Numbered from the stretch's first letter, positions 1 to 8,750 are shown. The stretch: 64,000 bases of DNA from Citrobacter sp. FP75 (GCF_018342065.1 NZ_JAFDOE010000007.1:162430-226429); one strand, 5' to 3'. The notes: generated by a model not told the origin, from the letters alone. Program-made: numbers and translations.

Positions 1-190
1 GAGGCGGCACCATCCACATGGCATGTTCAACTTCACAGGTGATGGCACCATGCAATGCCAGAATCAGCTGGCCTTTACGGTGCTGATGTCGCGGGCTGAA
101 AAGCTCCTCTTCCCGGGCCTGGATGCAAAAAGCCACGGCGGCATCGTGATAACGATCCGGCTCATACCCATCCAGCCTCAGTCCAAGCAT
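1..190 (-). CDS. nimR: NimR-type AraC-family regulator, N-terminal part only
   Basis: Partial gene whose 3' end lies left of the window. Translating the minus strand from the ATG at 190 gives a cupin-like sensor start containing HQHRKGQLILALHGAITC, which matches my memory of E. coli NimR (YeaM), the AraC-type repressor of the neighbouring nitroimidazole exporter. It is divergent from nimT with about 100 bp between them, the arrangement expected of a regulator and its target. The DNA-binding domain would be C-terminal and is not visible. The identification rests on this 63-residue stretch plus synteny. Confidence 0.88.
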   Translation of the reverse strand, partial: MLGLRLDGYEPDRYHDAAVAFCIQAREEELFSPRHQHRKGQLILALHGAITCEVEHAMWMVPP

Positions 191-289
191 AACATTGTCC
201 GATTTTAGCGATAATCTGTCATTTTAGCTTGATTCATCCATAGTGTAAAAACGTTAAAGTATCGCCTCGCCTGACGATAAGAGAAAAAG

Positions 290-1477
290 ATGACCTATTC
301 CCCTTCCCCCCGCGGCAAGCAAGGTGCTTTGCTGATTGCGGGTATCCTGATGATCGCCACCACGCTGCGCGTCACCTTTACCGGTGCAGCCCCGCTGCTG
401 GATGCGATTCGCGCGGATTATGCACTGACGACTGCCCAGACGGGACTGCTGACCACCCTGCCGTTGCTGGCCTTCGCGTTAGTTTCCCCGCTGGCGGCAG
501 GCGTTGCCCGTCGATGGGGTATTGAGCGCAGCCTGTTTGCCGCCATGCTGCTGATTTGCGCCGGTATCGCCATACGATCGTTACCCTCTCCGCTGTTCCT
601 GTTCGCTGGAACCACCATCATTGGCTGCGGGATTGCATTAGGCAACGTGCTGCTCCCGGGGTTGATTAAGCGCGATTTTTCGCAACATGTGGCAAAACTC
701 ACTGGGGCGTACTCGCTGACGATGGGGGCTGCGGCCGCCATTGGATCAGCCATCGTGGTGCCGCTGGCGCTAAACGGATTCGGCTGGCGCGGTGCGTTGA
801 TGATGTTAATGGTCTTTCCGCTACTGGCACTGTTTATCTGGCTACCACAGTACCATCAGACGGCCCATGCTACGATGAGTAACTCGCGCGCACTGCATTC
901 CCGCGCAATCTGGCGCTCCAGCCTCGCCTGGCAGGTGACGCTGTTTCTGGGGATCAACTCACTCATCTATTACGTGATTATTGGCTGGCTGCCCGCCATT
1001 TTAATTAGCCATGGCTACAGCGAAGCGCAGGCCGGATCGCTGCACGGTTTACTGCAACTTGCCACCGCCGCACCCGGATTACTGATCCCCCTAATTTTGT
1101 TTAAATTTAAGGATCAGCGCGCTATCGCCGCACTGGCCTCGCTGATGTGCGCGATGGCAGCCGCGGGATTCTGGTTGCTGCCCAACCAGGCCGTGCTGTG
1201 GACGATTTTGTTCGGCTTTGGCTCGGGTGCGACGATGATCCTCGGACTGACGTTCATCGGGCTTCGCGCCAACTCTGCGCACCAGGCCGCCGCACTGTCA
1301 GGCATGGCGCAGTCCGTAGGGTATTTACTGGCCGCGTGCGGGCCTCCGCTGATGGGCAAAATTCACGACCTCAACGGTAACTGGCAGATACCGTTGATTG
1401 GCGTCGCTCTGTTAGCCACGTTGATGGCTGTGTTCGGCCTTTATGCCGGACGTAACCGTGAGATAACCACGCCATAA
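290..1477 (+). CDS. nimT: MFS exporter NimT (2-nitroimidazole/cyanate-type transporter)
   Basis: 395-residue inner-membrane protein with about 12 hydrophobic segments, of the CynX/NimT branch of the major facilitator superfamily. It aligns closely, from memory, with E. coli YeaN/NimT, including the start LLIAGILMIATTLRVTFTGA and the segment GFGSGATMILGLTFIGLR. The family exports 2-nitroimidazole; that substrate is known for E. coli and inferred here. The ATG at 290 follows a purine-rich GAGAAAAAG. Divergent from nimR, which probably represses it. Full length and intact. Confidence 0.93.
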   Translation: MTYSPSPRGKQGALLIAGILMIATTLRVTFTGAAPLLDAIRADYALTTAQTGLLTTLPLLAFALVSPLAAGVARRWGIERSLFAAMLLICAGIAIRSLPSPLFLFAGTTIIGCGIALGNVLLPGLIKRDFSQHVAKLTGAYSLTMGAAAAIGSAIVVPLALNGFGWRGALMMLMVFPLLALFIWLPQYHQTAHATMSNSRALHSRAIWRSSLAWQVTLFLGINSLIYYVIIGWLPAILISHGYSEAQAGSLHGLLQLATAAPGLLIPLILFKFKDQRAIAALASLMCAMAAAGFWLLPNQAVLWTILFGFGSGATMILGLTFIGLRANSAHQAAALSGMAQSVGYLLAACGPPLMGKIHDLNGNWQIPLIGVALLATLMAVFGLYAGRNREITTP

Positions 1478-1519
1478 CGTTAACGTTGCGGGCAGGCATA
1501 GTATAAACCTGCCCGGTTT

Positions 1520-2227
1520 TTATCCGCGCGCCGCGCGCAGCATCGCCTGAACAAGTGGAACAGGTTTTCCCGCCAGCGCACCGCGCTCATGCTGAAAAAG
1601 CGTGGCAATATAGAAAGGGTGCGTCACCAGTTCAACGGCGCGAATATCTCCCGCCTCATCCCAGCCCGTCACGCGTAAATCACCGCGTTCAAGTTCGGCA
1701 GCAAAGTCTTGTGACACGCCGTAGTTGCAGTGATAGCCTTCAGAAATCGCCTCCTGCCCGTAAGCTTTGGCGATCAGCGTATTCGCCCGCAGTTCGATAT
1801 CATCTGTTTTTTCTACCAGTGAGCAGCTCAACGGCGTAATCACCATACGGCCTTCGGTATCTGTTTCTGCGTGTGCGGCATCATACCAACCCAGCACGTT
1901 GCGGGCATATTCAAGAATGGCATGCTGAAAACCCCCACAGGTACCGAGAAAGGGAATACTATTTTCACGGGCATAGCGAATCGCCGTCAGCGCGCCCTCA
2001 GTGTGTTGATAGGGGCTGCCGGGCACCACCCAGATAGCGTCATAGCCGACCAGGTCCTCATCGCTGCTAATATCCGATGTGGTTAACCAGTCATAATCCG
2101 CCATTAATTCCAGCACAGCGGCTGCGTCATCAATGGCCAGAGGGATCGCCTGGTGCGCAACAATTTCGGGGTTGTAATCGCCGATCAGCGCAATGCGAAG
2201 CGTATTTTTTACAGGGGAAATATCCAT
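1520..2227 (-). CDS. Class I glutamine amidotransferase-domain protein, CTP-synthase-like
   Basis: 235 residues; a stand-alone class I glutamine amidotransferase fold. The nucleophile elbow GTCGGFQH gives the catalytic Cys, and a late FQHER motif supplies the His-Glu pair. Stand-alone proteins of this type resemble the C-terminal amidotransferase domain of CTP synthase, but the synthetase domain is absent and the substrate is unknown. I chose the ATG at 2227, eight codons inside the longest frame, because AAGGAAAC lies at the right distance before it. The gene is an insert relative to E. coli, which has nimT directly next to yeaO. It is convergent with nimT. Confidence 0.75.
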   Translation of the reverse strand: MDISPVKNTLRIALIGDYNPEIVAHQAIPLAIDDAAAVLELMADYDWLTTSDISSDEDLVGYDAIWVVPGSPYQHTEGALTAIRYARENSIPFLGTCGGFQHAILEYARNVLGWYDAAHAETDTEGRMVITPLSCSLVEKTDDIELRANTLIAKAYGQEAISEGYHCNYGVSQDFAAELERGDLRVTGWDEAGDIRAVELVTHPFYIATLFQHERGALAGKPVPLVQAMLRAARG

Positions 2228-2425
2228 GAGAGTTTCCTTATGTCCAGACAAGAAGGGACAACATAAGGAGCCTCACCCTACCGATATTTTGTTGTTTTCA
2301 CAATCCCTTAAATTGGGAGTCAATCGTAGCAAAATGCTATAATGGTCACGTTTTACGATCTTATTTAACCGTAATGAAGACGATAACATGTCTCCTTTCG
2401 ATGATTTTACAGAGCGGATTGAGAA

Positions 2426-2773
2426 ATGAACATTCAGTGTAAACGCGTGTATGACCCGGCTGAAAAAACGGATGGCTATCGCGTGCTGGTCGACCGACTG
2501 TGGCCTCGCGGGGTAAAAAAAACCGATCTGGTGTTCAATGAATGGAACAAAGCCCTCACGCCTTCAACCGATCTACGCAAAGCATTTCATGCCGAGAGCA
2601 TTGATTTCAACCATTTCTCAGAACAATACCGTGCAGAACTCTCGCAGCAGCAGCAGGAAGGAAAACGGCTTGCTGACATCGCGCGTCAGCAGACCGTCAC
2701 GCTGCTGTATGGCGCAAAAAATACGCAGCAAAACCACGCCCTCGTGCTGGCAGAGTGGTTACGTCAATGGTGA
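2426..2773 (+). CDS. yeaO: DUF488 family protein YeaO
   Basis: 115 residues of the DUF488 family, with the typical start KRVYDP and the motif VLVDRLWPRGV, plus a late LLYGAKN segment. Function is not established; the family is widespread and soluble. It matches E. coli yeaO in length and position between nimT and yoaF. Convergent with yoaF, with 7 bp between the stop codons. Confidence 0.9.
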   Translation: MNIQCKRVYDPAEKTDGYRVLVDRLWPRGVKKTDLVFNEWNKALTPSTDLRKAFHAESIDFNHFSEQYRAELSQQQQEGKRLADIARQQTVTLLYGAKNTQQNHALVLAEWLRQW

Positions 2774-2780
2774 CAGACCA

Positions 2781-3029
2781 TCACTGGCTTTTAGCTGGGT
2801 GATCTCTGCGCCAAAGCGTCCATTCGTCAATCACTTCCCCACCGGGTAGCTTGCAGTCAGAACGTACTCCTTGCGGCGTTTGCACTGCTGTCAGCGTCCC
2901 TCCTTGCTGTTCGCAATAGACGGATGCTGGATTCGCCATGCCAATTTTTGGTGGCGTTGGGGCATCCGGTTGCGTCGTGCACCCCGCAAGCATCAGCATG
3001 CCTGACAACATAATAAACACAGATTTCAT
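2781..3029 (-). CDS. yoaF: YoaF, DUF333 outer-membrane lipoprotein
   Basis: 82-residue precursor with a lipoprotein signal peptide ending in the lipobox LAGC (cysteine near residue 17), followed by the DUF333 core (MANPASVYCEQQGG...C.LPGGEVIDEW). Two further cysteines in the core probably form a disulphide. The ATG at 3029 is preferred over a GTG two codons upstream because AGGAG precedes it by 5 nt. Likely anchored in the outer membrane; function unknown. Position between yeaO and dgcP is the same as in E. coli. Confidence 0.9.
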   Translation of the reverse strand: MKSVFIMLSGMLMLAGCTTQPDAPTPPKIGMANPASVYCEQQGGTLTAVQTPQGVRSDCKLPGGEVIDEWTLWRRDHPAKSQ

Positions 3030-3215
3030 GACCACTCCTGCTAATGATGTTATTACGGCAGATTACCCCGACTGCCCATGTATCTCCATGTTTTACTAAT
3101 GTGTTTTCATTTCGCGTTTACTTTTTGAGCAGCACGGCATGTTTCATCTTTTACAGTGATGTTTTATCATGCTGACATTACCGCTGTTGCTACCACTCAG
3201 GAGTATTTACATCTC

Positions 3216-4241
3216 ATGCCGGACATGATCCTCGCCAGAGTCTCACAATCATTAGCCAGCGATCAGTCTGTTGAGAGTCTGGTTCGGCAACTTCTGGAGA
3301 TGCTCGAAGTGGTGACTGATATGGAGTCGACCTATTTAACCAAAGTCGATTTAGATGCCCGACTGCAGCATATTCTGTATGCCCGTAACAGTCGGCAGAT
3401 GCAGATCCCCGAAGGGCTCTCGGTACCGTGGGATGAAACATTGTGCAAACGCGCAATCGAGGATAACTGTCTGTACAGTGATAACGTCCCTGCTCGCTGG
3501 CCAGACTGCTCCGCCGCACGCGCGCTAGAAATTACCACCTTTTTAAGCACACCGGTCCATCTACCTGATGGGACGTTCTACGGTACGCTTTGCGCTACCA
3601 GTCGACAACAGCAGGCGTTGAGCCAGCGAGGAGAGCAGGTCCTGCATCTGTTTGCGGGCCTGATCGCGCAGTCTATCCAAAAAGAGTCTCTGGTCACGCA
3701 ATTGCGTCAAGCAAATGCCGCGCTGATTGCCCACTCCTACACTGACGCACTCACCGGATTACCGAATCGTCGGGCGATTTTTGAGAATATGGAAACCCTC
3801 TTTTCGCTGGCCCGCCATGCGCAACAGAAGATTATTATCGCCTATATCGATTTAGATGATTTCAAGCTGATCAATGACCGTTTTGGTCATGAGGTTGGCG
3901 ACGAGTTTCTGATCCAGATTGGTCAACGTTTACGCCGTGGATGCCGTGAAAATGATATTCTCGGCCGACTGGGCGGTGACGAATTTTTGGTCGCAGGACT
4001 GTCGCAACAAAATGGAATTGATCGGCACGCGCGTCTGCAAAGCGTGAAAAAGCAGCTGCAACAGCAAATATGCGGCGACTATCAGTTAGGCGCTATCCGT
4101 CTTTTTTATCCTGGTGCCAGCCTGGGCGTTATTGAAGTCGATCCGCGAGAAACCGACTTAAACTGTGCGCTTCATGCTGCTGACAGCGCAATGTATCAGG
4201 ATAAAAAGCGTCAGGACAAAACCGCTTTTGTCACACATTAA
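3216..4241 (+). CDS. dgcP: Diguanylate cyclase DgcP (GAF-GGDEF)
   Basis: 341 residues from the ATG at 3216, the same length as E. coli DgcP (YeaP); the frame is open for 20 more codons upstream, but those residues are not part of the E. coli protein. A GAF-type sensor fills about residues 10-150 and the GGDEF cyclase domain about 170-335, with an intact RLGGDEF active site. The residues REND stand exactly five positions before GGDEF, so a product-inhibition I-site appears to be present. It makes c-di-GMP from two GTP in the cytoplasm. Confidence 0.93.
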   Translation: MPDMILARVSQSLASDQSVESLVRQLLEMLEVVTDMESTYLTKVDLDARLQHILYARNSRQMQIPEGLSVPWDETLCKRAIEDNCLYSDNVPARWPDCSAARALEITTFLSTPVHLPDGTFYGTLCATSRQQQALSQRGEQVLHLFAGLIAQSIQKESLVTQLRQANAALIAHSYTDALTGLPNRRAIFENMETLFSLARHAQQKIIIAYIDLDDFKLINDRFGHEVGDEFLIQIGQRLRRGCRENDILGRLGGDEFLVAGLSQQNGIDRHARLQSVKKQLQQQICGDYQLGAIRLFYPGASLGVIEVDPRETDLNCALHAADSAMYQDKKRQDKTAFVTH

Positions 4242-4288
4242 GCCCTGCTATTCTGGGGCATCTTTAAATAACGTTGGCTGGTGAAACC

Positions 4289-4387
4289 ATGCGGATTGGT
4301 ATTATTTTTCCTGTCATTATCTTCATTTCCGCTGTTGTTTTCTTATCCTGGTTCTTTATTGGCGGCTATGCCGCGCCGGGAGCATAA
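4289..4387 (+). CDS. yoaK: Small membrane protein YoaK
   Basis: 32-residue single-span membrane protein (MRIGIIFPVIIF...FFIGGYAAPGA) that matches E. coli YoaK almost exactly. The next gene, yoaJ, starts 2 nt after its stop codon, so the two are co-transcribed and probably translationally coupled. They lie just downstream of dgcP. Function unknown; in E. coli both are known as expressed small inner-membrane proteins. Confidence 0.88.
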   Translation: MRIGIIFPVIIFISAVVFLSWFFIGGYAAPGA

Positions 4388-4389
4388 CA

Positions 4390-4464
4390 ATGAAAAAAAC
4401 AACGCTCATCATGATTGGCGTCGCCATTATTGTGGTGCTGGGAACCGGATTGGGTTGGTGGTAA
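4390..4464 (+). CDS. yoaJ: Small membrane protein YoaJ
   Basis: 24-residue hydrophobic peptide (MKKTTLIMIGVAIIVV...GLGWW), nearly identical to E. coli YoaJ, immediately after yoaK. One transmembrane span with a lysine-rich N terminus. Followed within 15 bp by a hairpin terminator. Function unknown. Confidence 0.87.
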   Translation: MKKTTLIMIGVAIIVVLGTGLGWW

Positions 4465-4475
4465 CACAAAAGTAA

Positions 4476-4498
4476 AGGCCACGCGAAGTGGCCTCTAT
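4476..4498 (+). terminator. Terminator after yoaK-yoaJ
   Basis: Hairpin AGGCCAC-GCGAA-GTGGCCT followed by a short T-rich stretch. It lies between the convergent yoaJ and yeaQ genes and could serve both. Confidence 0.75.
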
Positions 4499-4516
4499 TT
4501 CAGTATACGTCTTGAC

Positions 4517-4765
4517 CTAGCTTTTGACTTTTCTGTAGATAAACAGGACAACGATCGCGCCGATAATCGCCACGACAAAGCTGCCAAAGTTGAAACCATC
4601 AACTTTACCAAAGCCAAACAATGTGCTGATCCAGCCACCGACCACCGCACCAATAACCCCTAAAATAATGGTCATAAAGAATCCGCCGCCATCTTTACCC
4701 GGCATAATCCATTTTGCCAAAATCCCAGCGATAAGACCGAAAATAATCCATGAAAGTATGCCCAT
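4517..4765 (-). CDS. yeaQ: YeaQ, GlsB/YmgE-family small membrane protein
   Basis: 82 residues with three glycine-rich hydrophobic segments (WIIFGLIAGILAKWIMPG; a middle MTIILGVIGAVVGGW; a C-terminal VVAIIGAIVVLFIYR). This is the transglycosylase-associated/GlsB family, integral inner-membrane proteins linked to envelope stress; the exact role is unknown. Matches E. coli yeaQ in length and position. Confidence 0.9.
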   Translation of the reverse strand: MGILSWIIFGLIAGILAKWIMPGKDGGGFFMTIILGVIGAVVGGWISTLFGFGKVDGFNFGSFVVAIIGAIVVLFIYRKVKS

Positions 4766-5009
4766 TTGTTTCCTCGCTTATGTTTTTAAGTTAACGATTC
4801 ACTCGTCATATAAAAGCATAGCATAGACCTGAAAAATTAAAATTTGTGATCAGCATCACTCTGAATTTTCATCTTTATCCGATGTTTCATGGGGTTAAAT
4901 CTTGCCAAATGGCGATCTTTTCTGACGTTCATCGTCATTAATGTCGTTTCGTCAGTCGCTTTACTGCCAATTTTATCGCTAACCCCTGCCGCGGCTGCAT
5001 TTTCATTTC

Positions 5010-5025
5010 TGGCACACTTTATGCT
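5010..5025 (+). promoter_or_regulatory. Sigma-54 type promoter of the fdhF-like gene
   Basis: TGGCACACTTTATGCT has the GG-N10-GC spacing of sigma-54 promoters and differs little from TGGCAC-N5-TTGC. It lies about 100 bp before the gene. E. coli fdhF is driven by sigma-54 with the activator FhlA, so the paralogue may belong to the formate regulon. A possible activator sequence, TGTCGTTTCGTCA, lies at 4942-4954, but I cannot confirm it as an FhlA site. Confidence 0.65.
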
Positions 5026-5123
5026 TTATCCGCCCGTCACTACGATACATCGTAGCCTGTGACCTGTTCACATGGCTGCGTCTACAATTCGCGCTATTTC
5101 AGCATTTAACAGGTCTGTTATTG

Positions 5124-7271
5124 ATGAAAAAAATCACCAGTGTATGCCCGTACTGTGGGGCCGGGTGCAAGCTCAAGCTTGTTGTTGAAAATAACAAAAT
5201 CATCCGCGCCGAAGCCGCAGAGGGTGTCACAAACCAAAATCAGTTATGCCTGAAAGGCTACTATGGCTGGGATTTTCTTAACGACACGCGGCTTCTGACG
5301 CCCCGCCTGACTCGCCCACTGATCCGTTATGAAAAAGGGGGAAAATTCACACCCGTTAGTTGGGATGAGGCCATTCGTTACACCGCAAAACGCTTATCCG
5401 ACATCAAGAACACCTTTGGTCCTCGGGCCATCATGACGACAGGCTCTTCCCGTGGGACAGGGAATGAAACCAACTACGTGATGCAAAAATTCGCGCGGGG
5501 TGTACTCAACACCAACAATGTCGATTGTTGTGCCCGCGTATGTCACGGCCCTTCCGTTGCCGGCTTACAGGAAACCCTGGGCAATGGCGCAATGAGCAAC
5601 TCCATTAGCGACATTGAAAACTCCAAATGCCTGCTTATCTTTGGTTATAACTGCGCAGACTCCCATCCGATTGTTGCCCGTCGTGTCATCAAGGCTCGCC
5701 AGAACGGCGCTAAAATCATTGTCTGCGATCCCCGCCGCATTGAAACAGCGCGCATTGCTGACCAGCATCTGCAGTTAAAAAACGGCTGTAACATGGCGCT
5801 GGTCAACGCCTTTGGTTACGTGCTAATTGAAGAGCAACTCTACGACCGTGAATATGTGCAAAAGCATGTCGAAGGTCTGGAAACCTATTGGGAAACCGTG
5901 AAGGACTATGCGCCTGAAGCCGTTGAACACCTTACCGGCGTTCCCGCTCAGCAGGTGCGCCAGGCAATGCGCACCTTTGCCGCCGCACCTTCAGCAACGG
6001 TAATGTGGGGAATGGGCGTGACGCAGTTTGGACAAGCTGTTGACGTGGTCCGCGGATTGTCGAGCCTGGCCCTACTGACCGGGAATCTGGGGCGACCTAA
6101 CGTCGGCGTGGGCCCAGTACGCGGGCAGAATAACGTTCAAGGTGCATGCGACATGGGCGTTCTCCCCAATCAGTTTCCGGGCTATCAGGATGTTACCGAC
6201 TTTGCGGTTCGGGAGAAATTTGCCAAAGCCTGGGGGATTGACGTCAACCTGATGGATGACAAGGTCGGCACACGCATCACCGAAGTTCCCCACCTGGCGA
6301 TCGAAGGCAAAGTTAAGGCCTACTACATCATGGGGGAGGATCCGCTGCAGACCGAGGCCGATTTGGGTCTGGTTCGCGAGGGCTTCAACGCGCTCGATTT
6401 TATCGTGGTGCAGGATATTTTCATGACCAAAACCGCGGAAATGGCCGACGTTATTCTGCCTGCGACCTCATGGGGTGAGCACGGTGGCGTCTTTACCTGT
6501 GCCGATCGCGGTTTCCAGCGTTTTGAGAAAGCGATCGACCCCACCGGGGATGTGAAGCGCGACTGGGAGATTATCAGCCTGCTGGCAACCGAAATGGGCT
6601 ATCCGATGCAGTATCAAAACAACCAGCAAATCTGGGATGAAATGCGCGAATTGTGCCCACTGTTCTACGGCGTAACCTACGAAAAAATGGGCGATATGGG
6701 CCATATTCAGTGGCCTTGTCCGGATCTCGATCACCCAGGCACACCGTATCTTTATGCCCACAGCCAGTTTGATACTGCCAACGGCAAAGGCAAACTGTTT
6801 GCCGCGCAATGGCGCGCGCCTGCGGAAATACCTGATGAAGACTATCCGATGGTGCTCTGCACCGTGCGTGAAGTGGGGCATTACTCCTGTCGTTCCATGA
6901 CCGGCAACTGTGCGGCGCTGCAGGCGCTGGCAGATGAACCGGGCTATGTGCAGATTAATACTCAGGATGCAGCCAAACTGGGGATCCGACATCGCGATCT
7001 GGTATGGGTAAGTTCACGTCGCGGGAAAGTGATCAGTCGGGCAGATGTCTCCGAACGCATCAATAGCGGAACGGTATACATGACGTATCAGTGGTGGATT
7101 GGCGCCTGTAACGAACTCACTCAGGATAACCTCGATCCGATCTCGAAAACACCGGAAACCAAGTATTGCGCGGTGATTATCGAACACATTACCGATCAAG
7201 GTTGGGCGGAATATTATGCCGCACAATCGTACAGCGAGATGAAATCACGTTTATGTGAGGCCATTGCGTAA
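5124..7271 (+). CDS. Formate dehydrogenase H-type molybdoenzyme with Cys instead of Sec
   Basis: 715 residues, the same length as E. coli FdhF and clearly homologous along its whole length. The N-terminal CPYCGAGC...C motif binds a 4Fe-4S cluster and the rest is the bis-MGD molybdopterin fold. The active-site motif reads VDCCARVCHGPSVAG: where E. coli FdhF has selenocysteine (TGA) this gene has TGT, cysteine. GNETNYVMQKFAR, MGEDPLQTEADL and REVGHYSCRSMTGNC are conserved. It should oxidise formate to CO2, possibly feeding a hydrogenase, but more slowly than a Sec enzyme (inference). The ATG at 5124 replaces a TTG one codon earlier. It is inserted between yeaQ and yoaG relative to E. coli and is probably a second copy beside a true fdhF elsewhere. 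Confidence 0.9.
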   Translation: MKKITSVCPYCGAGCKLKLVVENNKIIRAEAAEGVTNQNQLCLKGYYGWDFLNDTRLLTPRLTRPLIRYEKGGKFTPVSWDEAIRYTAKRLSDIKNTFGPRAIMTTGSSRGTGNETNYVMQKFARGVLNTNNVDCCARVCHGPSVAGLQETLGNGAMSNSISDIENSKCLLIFGYNCADSHPIVARRVIKARQNGAKIIVCDPRRIETARIADQHLQLKNGCNMALVNAFGYVLIEEQLYDREYVQKHVEGLETYWETVKDYAPEAVEHLTGVPAQQVRQAMRTFAAAPSATVMWGMGVTQFGQAVDVVRGLSSLALLTGNLGRPNVGVGPVRGQNNVQGACDMGVLPNQFPGYQDVTDFAVREKFAKAWGIDVNLMDDKVGTRITEVPHLAIEGKVKAYYIMGEDPLQTEADLGLVREGFNALDFIVVQDIFMTKTAEMADVILPATSWGEHGGVFTCADRGFQRFEKAIDPTGDVKRDWEIISLLATEMGYPMQYQNNQQIWDEMRELCPLFYGVTYEKMGDMGHIQWPCPDLDHPGTPYLYAHSQFDTANGKGKLFAAQWRAPAEIPDEDYPMVLCTVREVGHYSCRSMTGNCAALQALADEPGYVQINTQDAAKLGIRHRDLVWVSSRRGKVISRADVSERINSGTVYMTYQWWIGACNELTQDNLDPISKTPETKYCAVIIEHITDQGWAEYYAAQSYSEMKSRLCEAIA

Positions 7272-7282
7272 GCAACAACCAC

Positions 7283-7323
7283 CGCAGCCTGAGTTTTGTC
7301 TCGCGGACTCAGGCTGCGTTTTG
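7283..7323. terminator. Bidirectional terminator between fdhF-like gene and 7326 gene
   Basis: CGCAGCCTGAGT (7283-7294) pairs perfectly with ACTCAGGCTGCG (7307-7318) and is followed by TTTTG. It lies between convergent genes. Confidence 0.85.
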
Positions 7324-7325
7324 TC

Positions 7326-7970
7326 TCAATCGGCCAGTTGCGGTTTGCCGACGTGAACAGACGAATACTCTTCCTGCTTGTCCCGCTGCATAAAACCAAG
7401 GTTTATCAGAAACAATCCCGCCATAAACGGCAGTTCATACAACTCTTCAATAAGATCGCCGTAATGGGCGTTATGTAGAAACAGTGATGCCAACAGACGG
7501 TGATGCTCGACGGTGTCAGAAATCAAAAATGCACAAGCGGTGATCGCCAGCAGCCAGAGCGGTAGCGGTTCATTGCGTAATCGACGCGCAATATCCTGCC
7601 GTAAGCGTTTCGACAGCAGCACTGGCAGAATTATCATGGCGATTAACACGACCGAGATGGATCTGAATAGAATTTTAGGCTGCTCAGGGAAATAATCACG
7701 ACCCCAGCTGGTGCTTCTGCCCAGTAATACCAGCCACCACATTGCCGCCCAAAGCCAGAATTGCTTCTCGCCTTCAGGACGTGATAAAGGCCGAATATAA
7801 CAGAAGGTGAACACTGCTCCGAACAGCAGCCAGAGCGCCTGCCCATTTTCAATCCATCTGACGACGGTACCGTTTAGCAAAGGAAGATTCCAGTTCGCAG
7901 TGAACGGGATCGCCACGATGACCAGTCCAAGAATGAATGTTGGTAATGTGAGTTGGGTATTCAATTTCAT
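7326..7970 (-). CDS. Polytopic membrane protein of unknown function
   Basis: 214 residues with about six hydrophobic segments, the first a near N-terminal helix (FILGLVIVAIPFT). A histidine/acid-rich stretch EHHRLLASLFLHNAHYGDLIEEL lies in a late region and could sit at the membrane surface. I do not recognise the family. It is convergent with the Cys-type formate dehydrogenase and with it forms the insert between yeaQ and yoaG. Its start ATG at 7970 is followed by a lysine and a hydrophobic run, reasonable for a membrane protein. Confidence 0.7.
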   Translation of the reverse strand: MKLNTQLTLPTFILGLVIVAIPFTANWNLPLLNGTVVRWIENGQALWLLFGAVFTFCYIRPLSRPEGEKQFWLWAAMWWLVLLGRSTSWGRDYFPEQPKILFRSISVVLIAMIILPVLLSKRLRQDIARRLRNEPLPLWLLAITACAFLISDTVEHHRLLASLFLHNAHYGDLIEELYELPFMAGLFLINLGFMQRDKQEEYSSVHVGKPQLAD

Positions 7971-8116
7971 AAGCGCGATGTTCTGTATTGTTACTGTGCT
8001 GCGATCATAACCCCTGTGAATAGTTGGCTATTAGCAATGAATGCGATGTTCTTAAGGTTTTCTTAAGAATTCTTTTTCCGGACTTTTCACACAACAAAAC
8101 CAACACATTCAGCCAA

Positions 8117-8157
8117 TAAAAAAACCGCAATGCGCTGTCGTAACGCAATGCGGTTTC
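8117..8157 (-). terminator. Terminator of the yeaR-yoaG operon
   Basis: AAACCGCA (8122-8129) pairs with TGCGGTTT (8149-8156), extended by an inner TGCG/CGCA pair around one mismatch. On the minus strand the hairpin is followed by a run of T. It lies 45 bp past the yoaG stop. Confidence 0.8.
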
Positions 8158-8201
8158 TACTTAAAGGTGAATAAATTCAAAGAATAAAAGTGTTCACGGC
8201 G

Positions 8202-8384
8202 TTACCAGCCGCAGACTTCATGCTCATTTTCGGTATCGTAGGAACGTACAGTATTCACCAGATCTTTGACCACTTCGGCTGCCACATCGGGGATCAGCAG
8301 CGTCATTGGCGCTTCAGTTTCATAATCCACAGAAACACCATTGCTGTTATTGGTCACGGTAACGGTATAGGTTGCTTTACTCAT
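8202..8384 (-). CDS. yoaG: YoaG, small protein of the yeaR-yoaG operon
   Basis: 60 residues, nearly identical to E. coli YoaG (start MSKATYTVTVTNNSNG, end ENEHEVCGW). A small soluble beta-sheet protein of unknown biochemical role. It follows yeaR by 3 bp and is clearly co-transcribed. In E. coli the operon is induced by nitrate, nitrite and nitric oxide. Confidence 0.93.
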   Translation of the reverse strand: MSKATYTVTVTNNSNGVSVDYETEAPMTLLIPDVAAEVVKDLVNTVRSYDTENEHEVCGW

Positions 8385-8387
8385 GAT

Positions 8388-8750
8388 TTACTCCTTGCCG
8401 GTACGCACGACTTTTCGCTGATTAGCACTCTCCATCAGGACTTCAGGCGCAACGAAAAAGTCGATATTAAAGTAGGTATCGTCGGTCATCACTTCGATGT
8501 TATGCCATTTTTCCGGCGGAAAAACGCCAAACTGACCGGCTTCAATAATCATCACCTCTTCAGGCTCCGGACTGTGTTCATTTGCGAATCCGAGATATTT
8601 GACCGCCCCCTGCATAACCGAAAGTCGAGGATAAACCCCGGCACGGGTTCCTTTATCAAGGTGGCGTTCGAAAATTCCGGCAGGCGCAGTTTCTTTGTTC
8701 CAGAACGGAGTTGAGCGTGTATGAATGTGATTTTGTGGAATTTGAAGCAT
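8388..8750 (-). CDS. yeaR: YeaR, TehB-like cupin domain protein
   Basis: 120 residues with a small cupin-like barrel (YPRLSVMQGAVKYLGF, then VFPPEKWHNIEV). Matches E. coli YeaR, the nitrate- and NO-induced partner of YoaG. The exact function is unknown; a role in nitrosative stress is inferred from its regulation in E. coli. A possible NsrR operator lies in the upstream region. Confidence 0.92.
   Translation of the reverse strand: MLQIPQNHIHTRSTPFWNKETAPAGIFERHLDKGTRAGVYPRLSVMQGAVKYLGFANEHSPEPEEVMIIEAGQFGVFPPEKWHNIEVMTDDTYFNIDFFVAPEVLMESANQRKVVRTGKE

Noticed and set aside
23..208. 61-codon frame on the plus strand
   Set aside because: It runs opposite to the nimR coding frame, which is supported by clear protein similarity.
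4281..4475. 64-codon plus frame after dgcP
   Set aside because: It overlaps yoaK and yoaJ in another frame; those match known small proteins.
5550..5565. Selenocysteine insertion site in the fdhF-like gene
   Set aside because: The codon is TGT, not TGA, so no Sec readthrough is needed.
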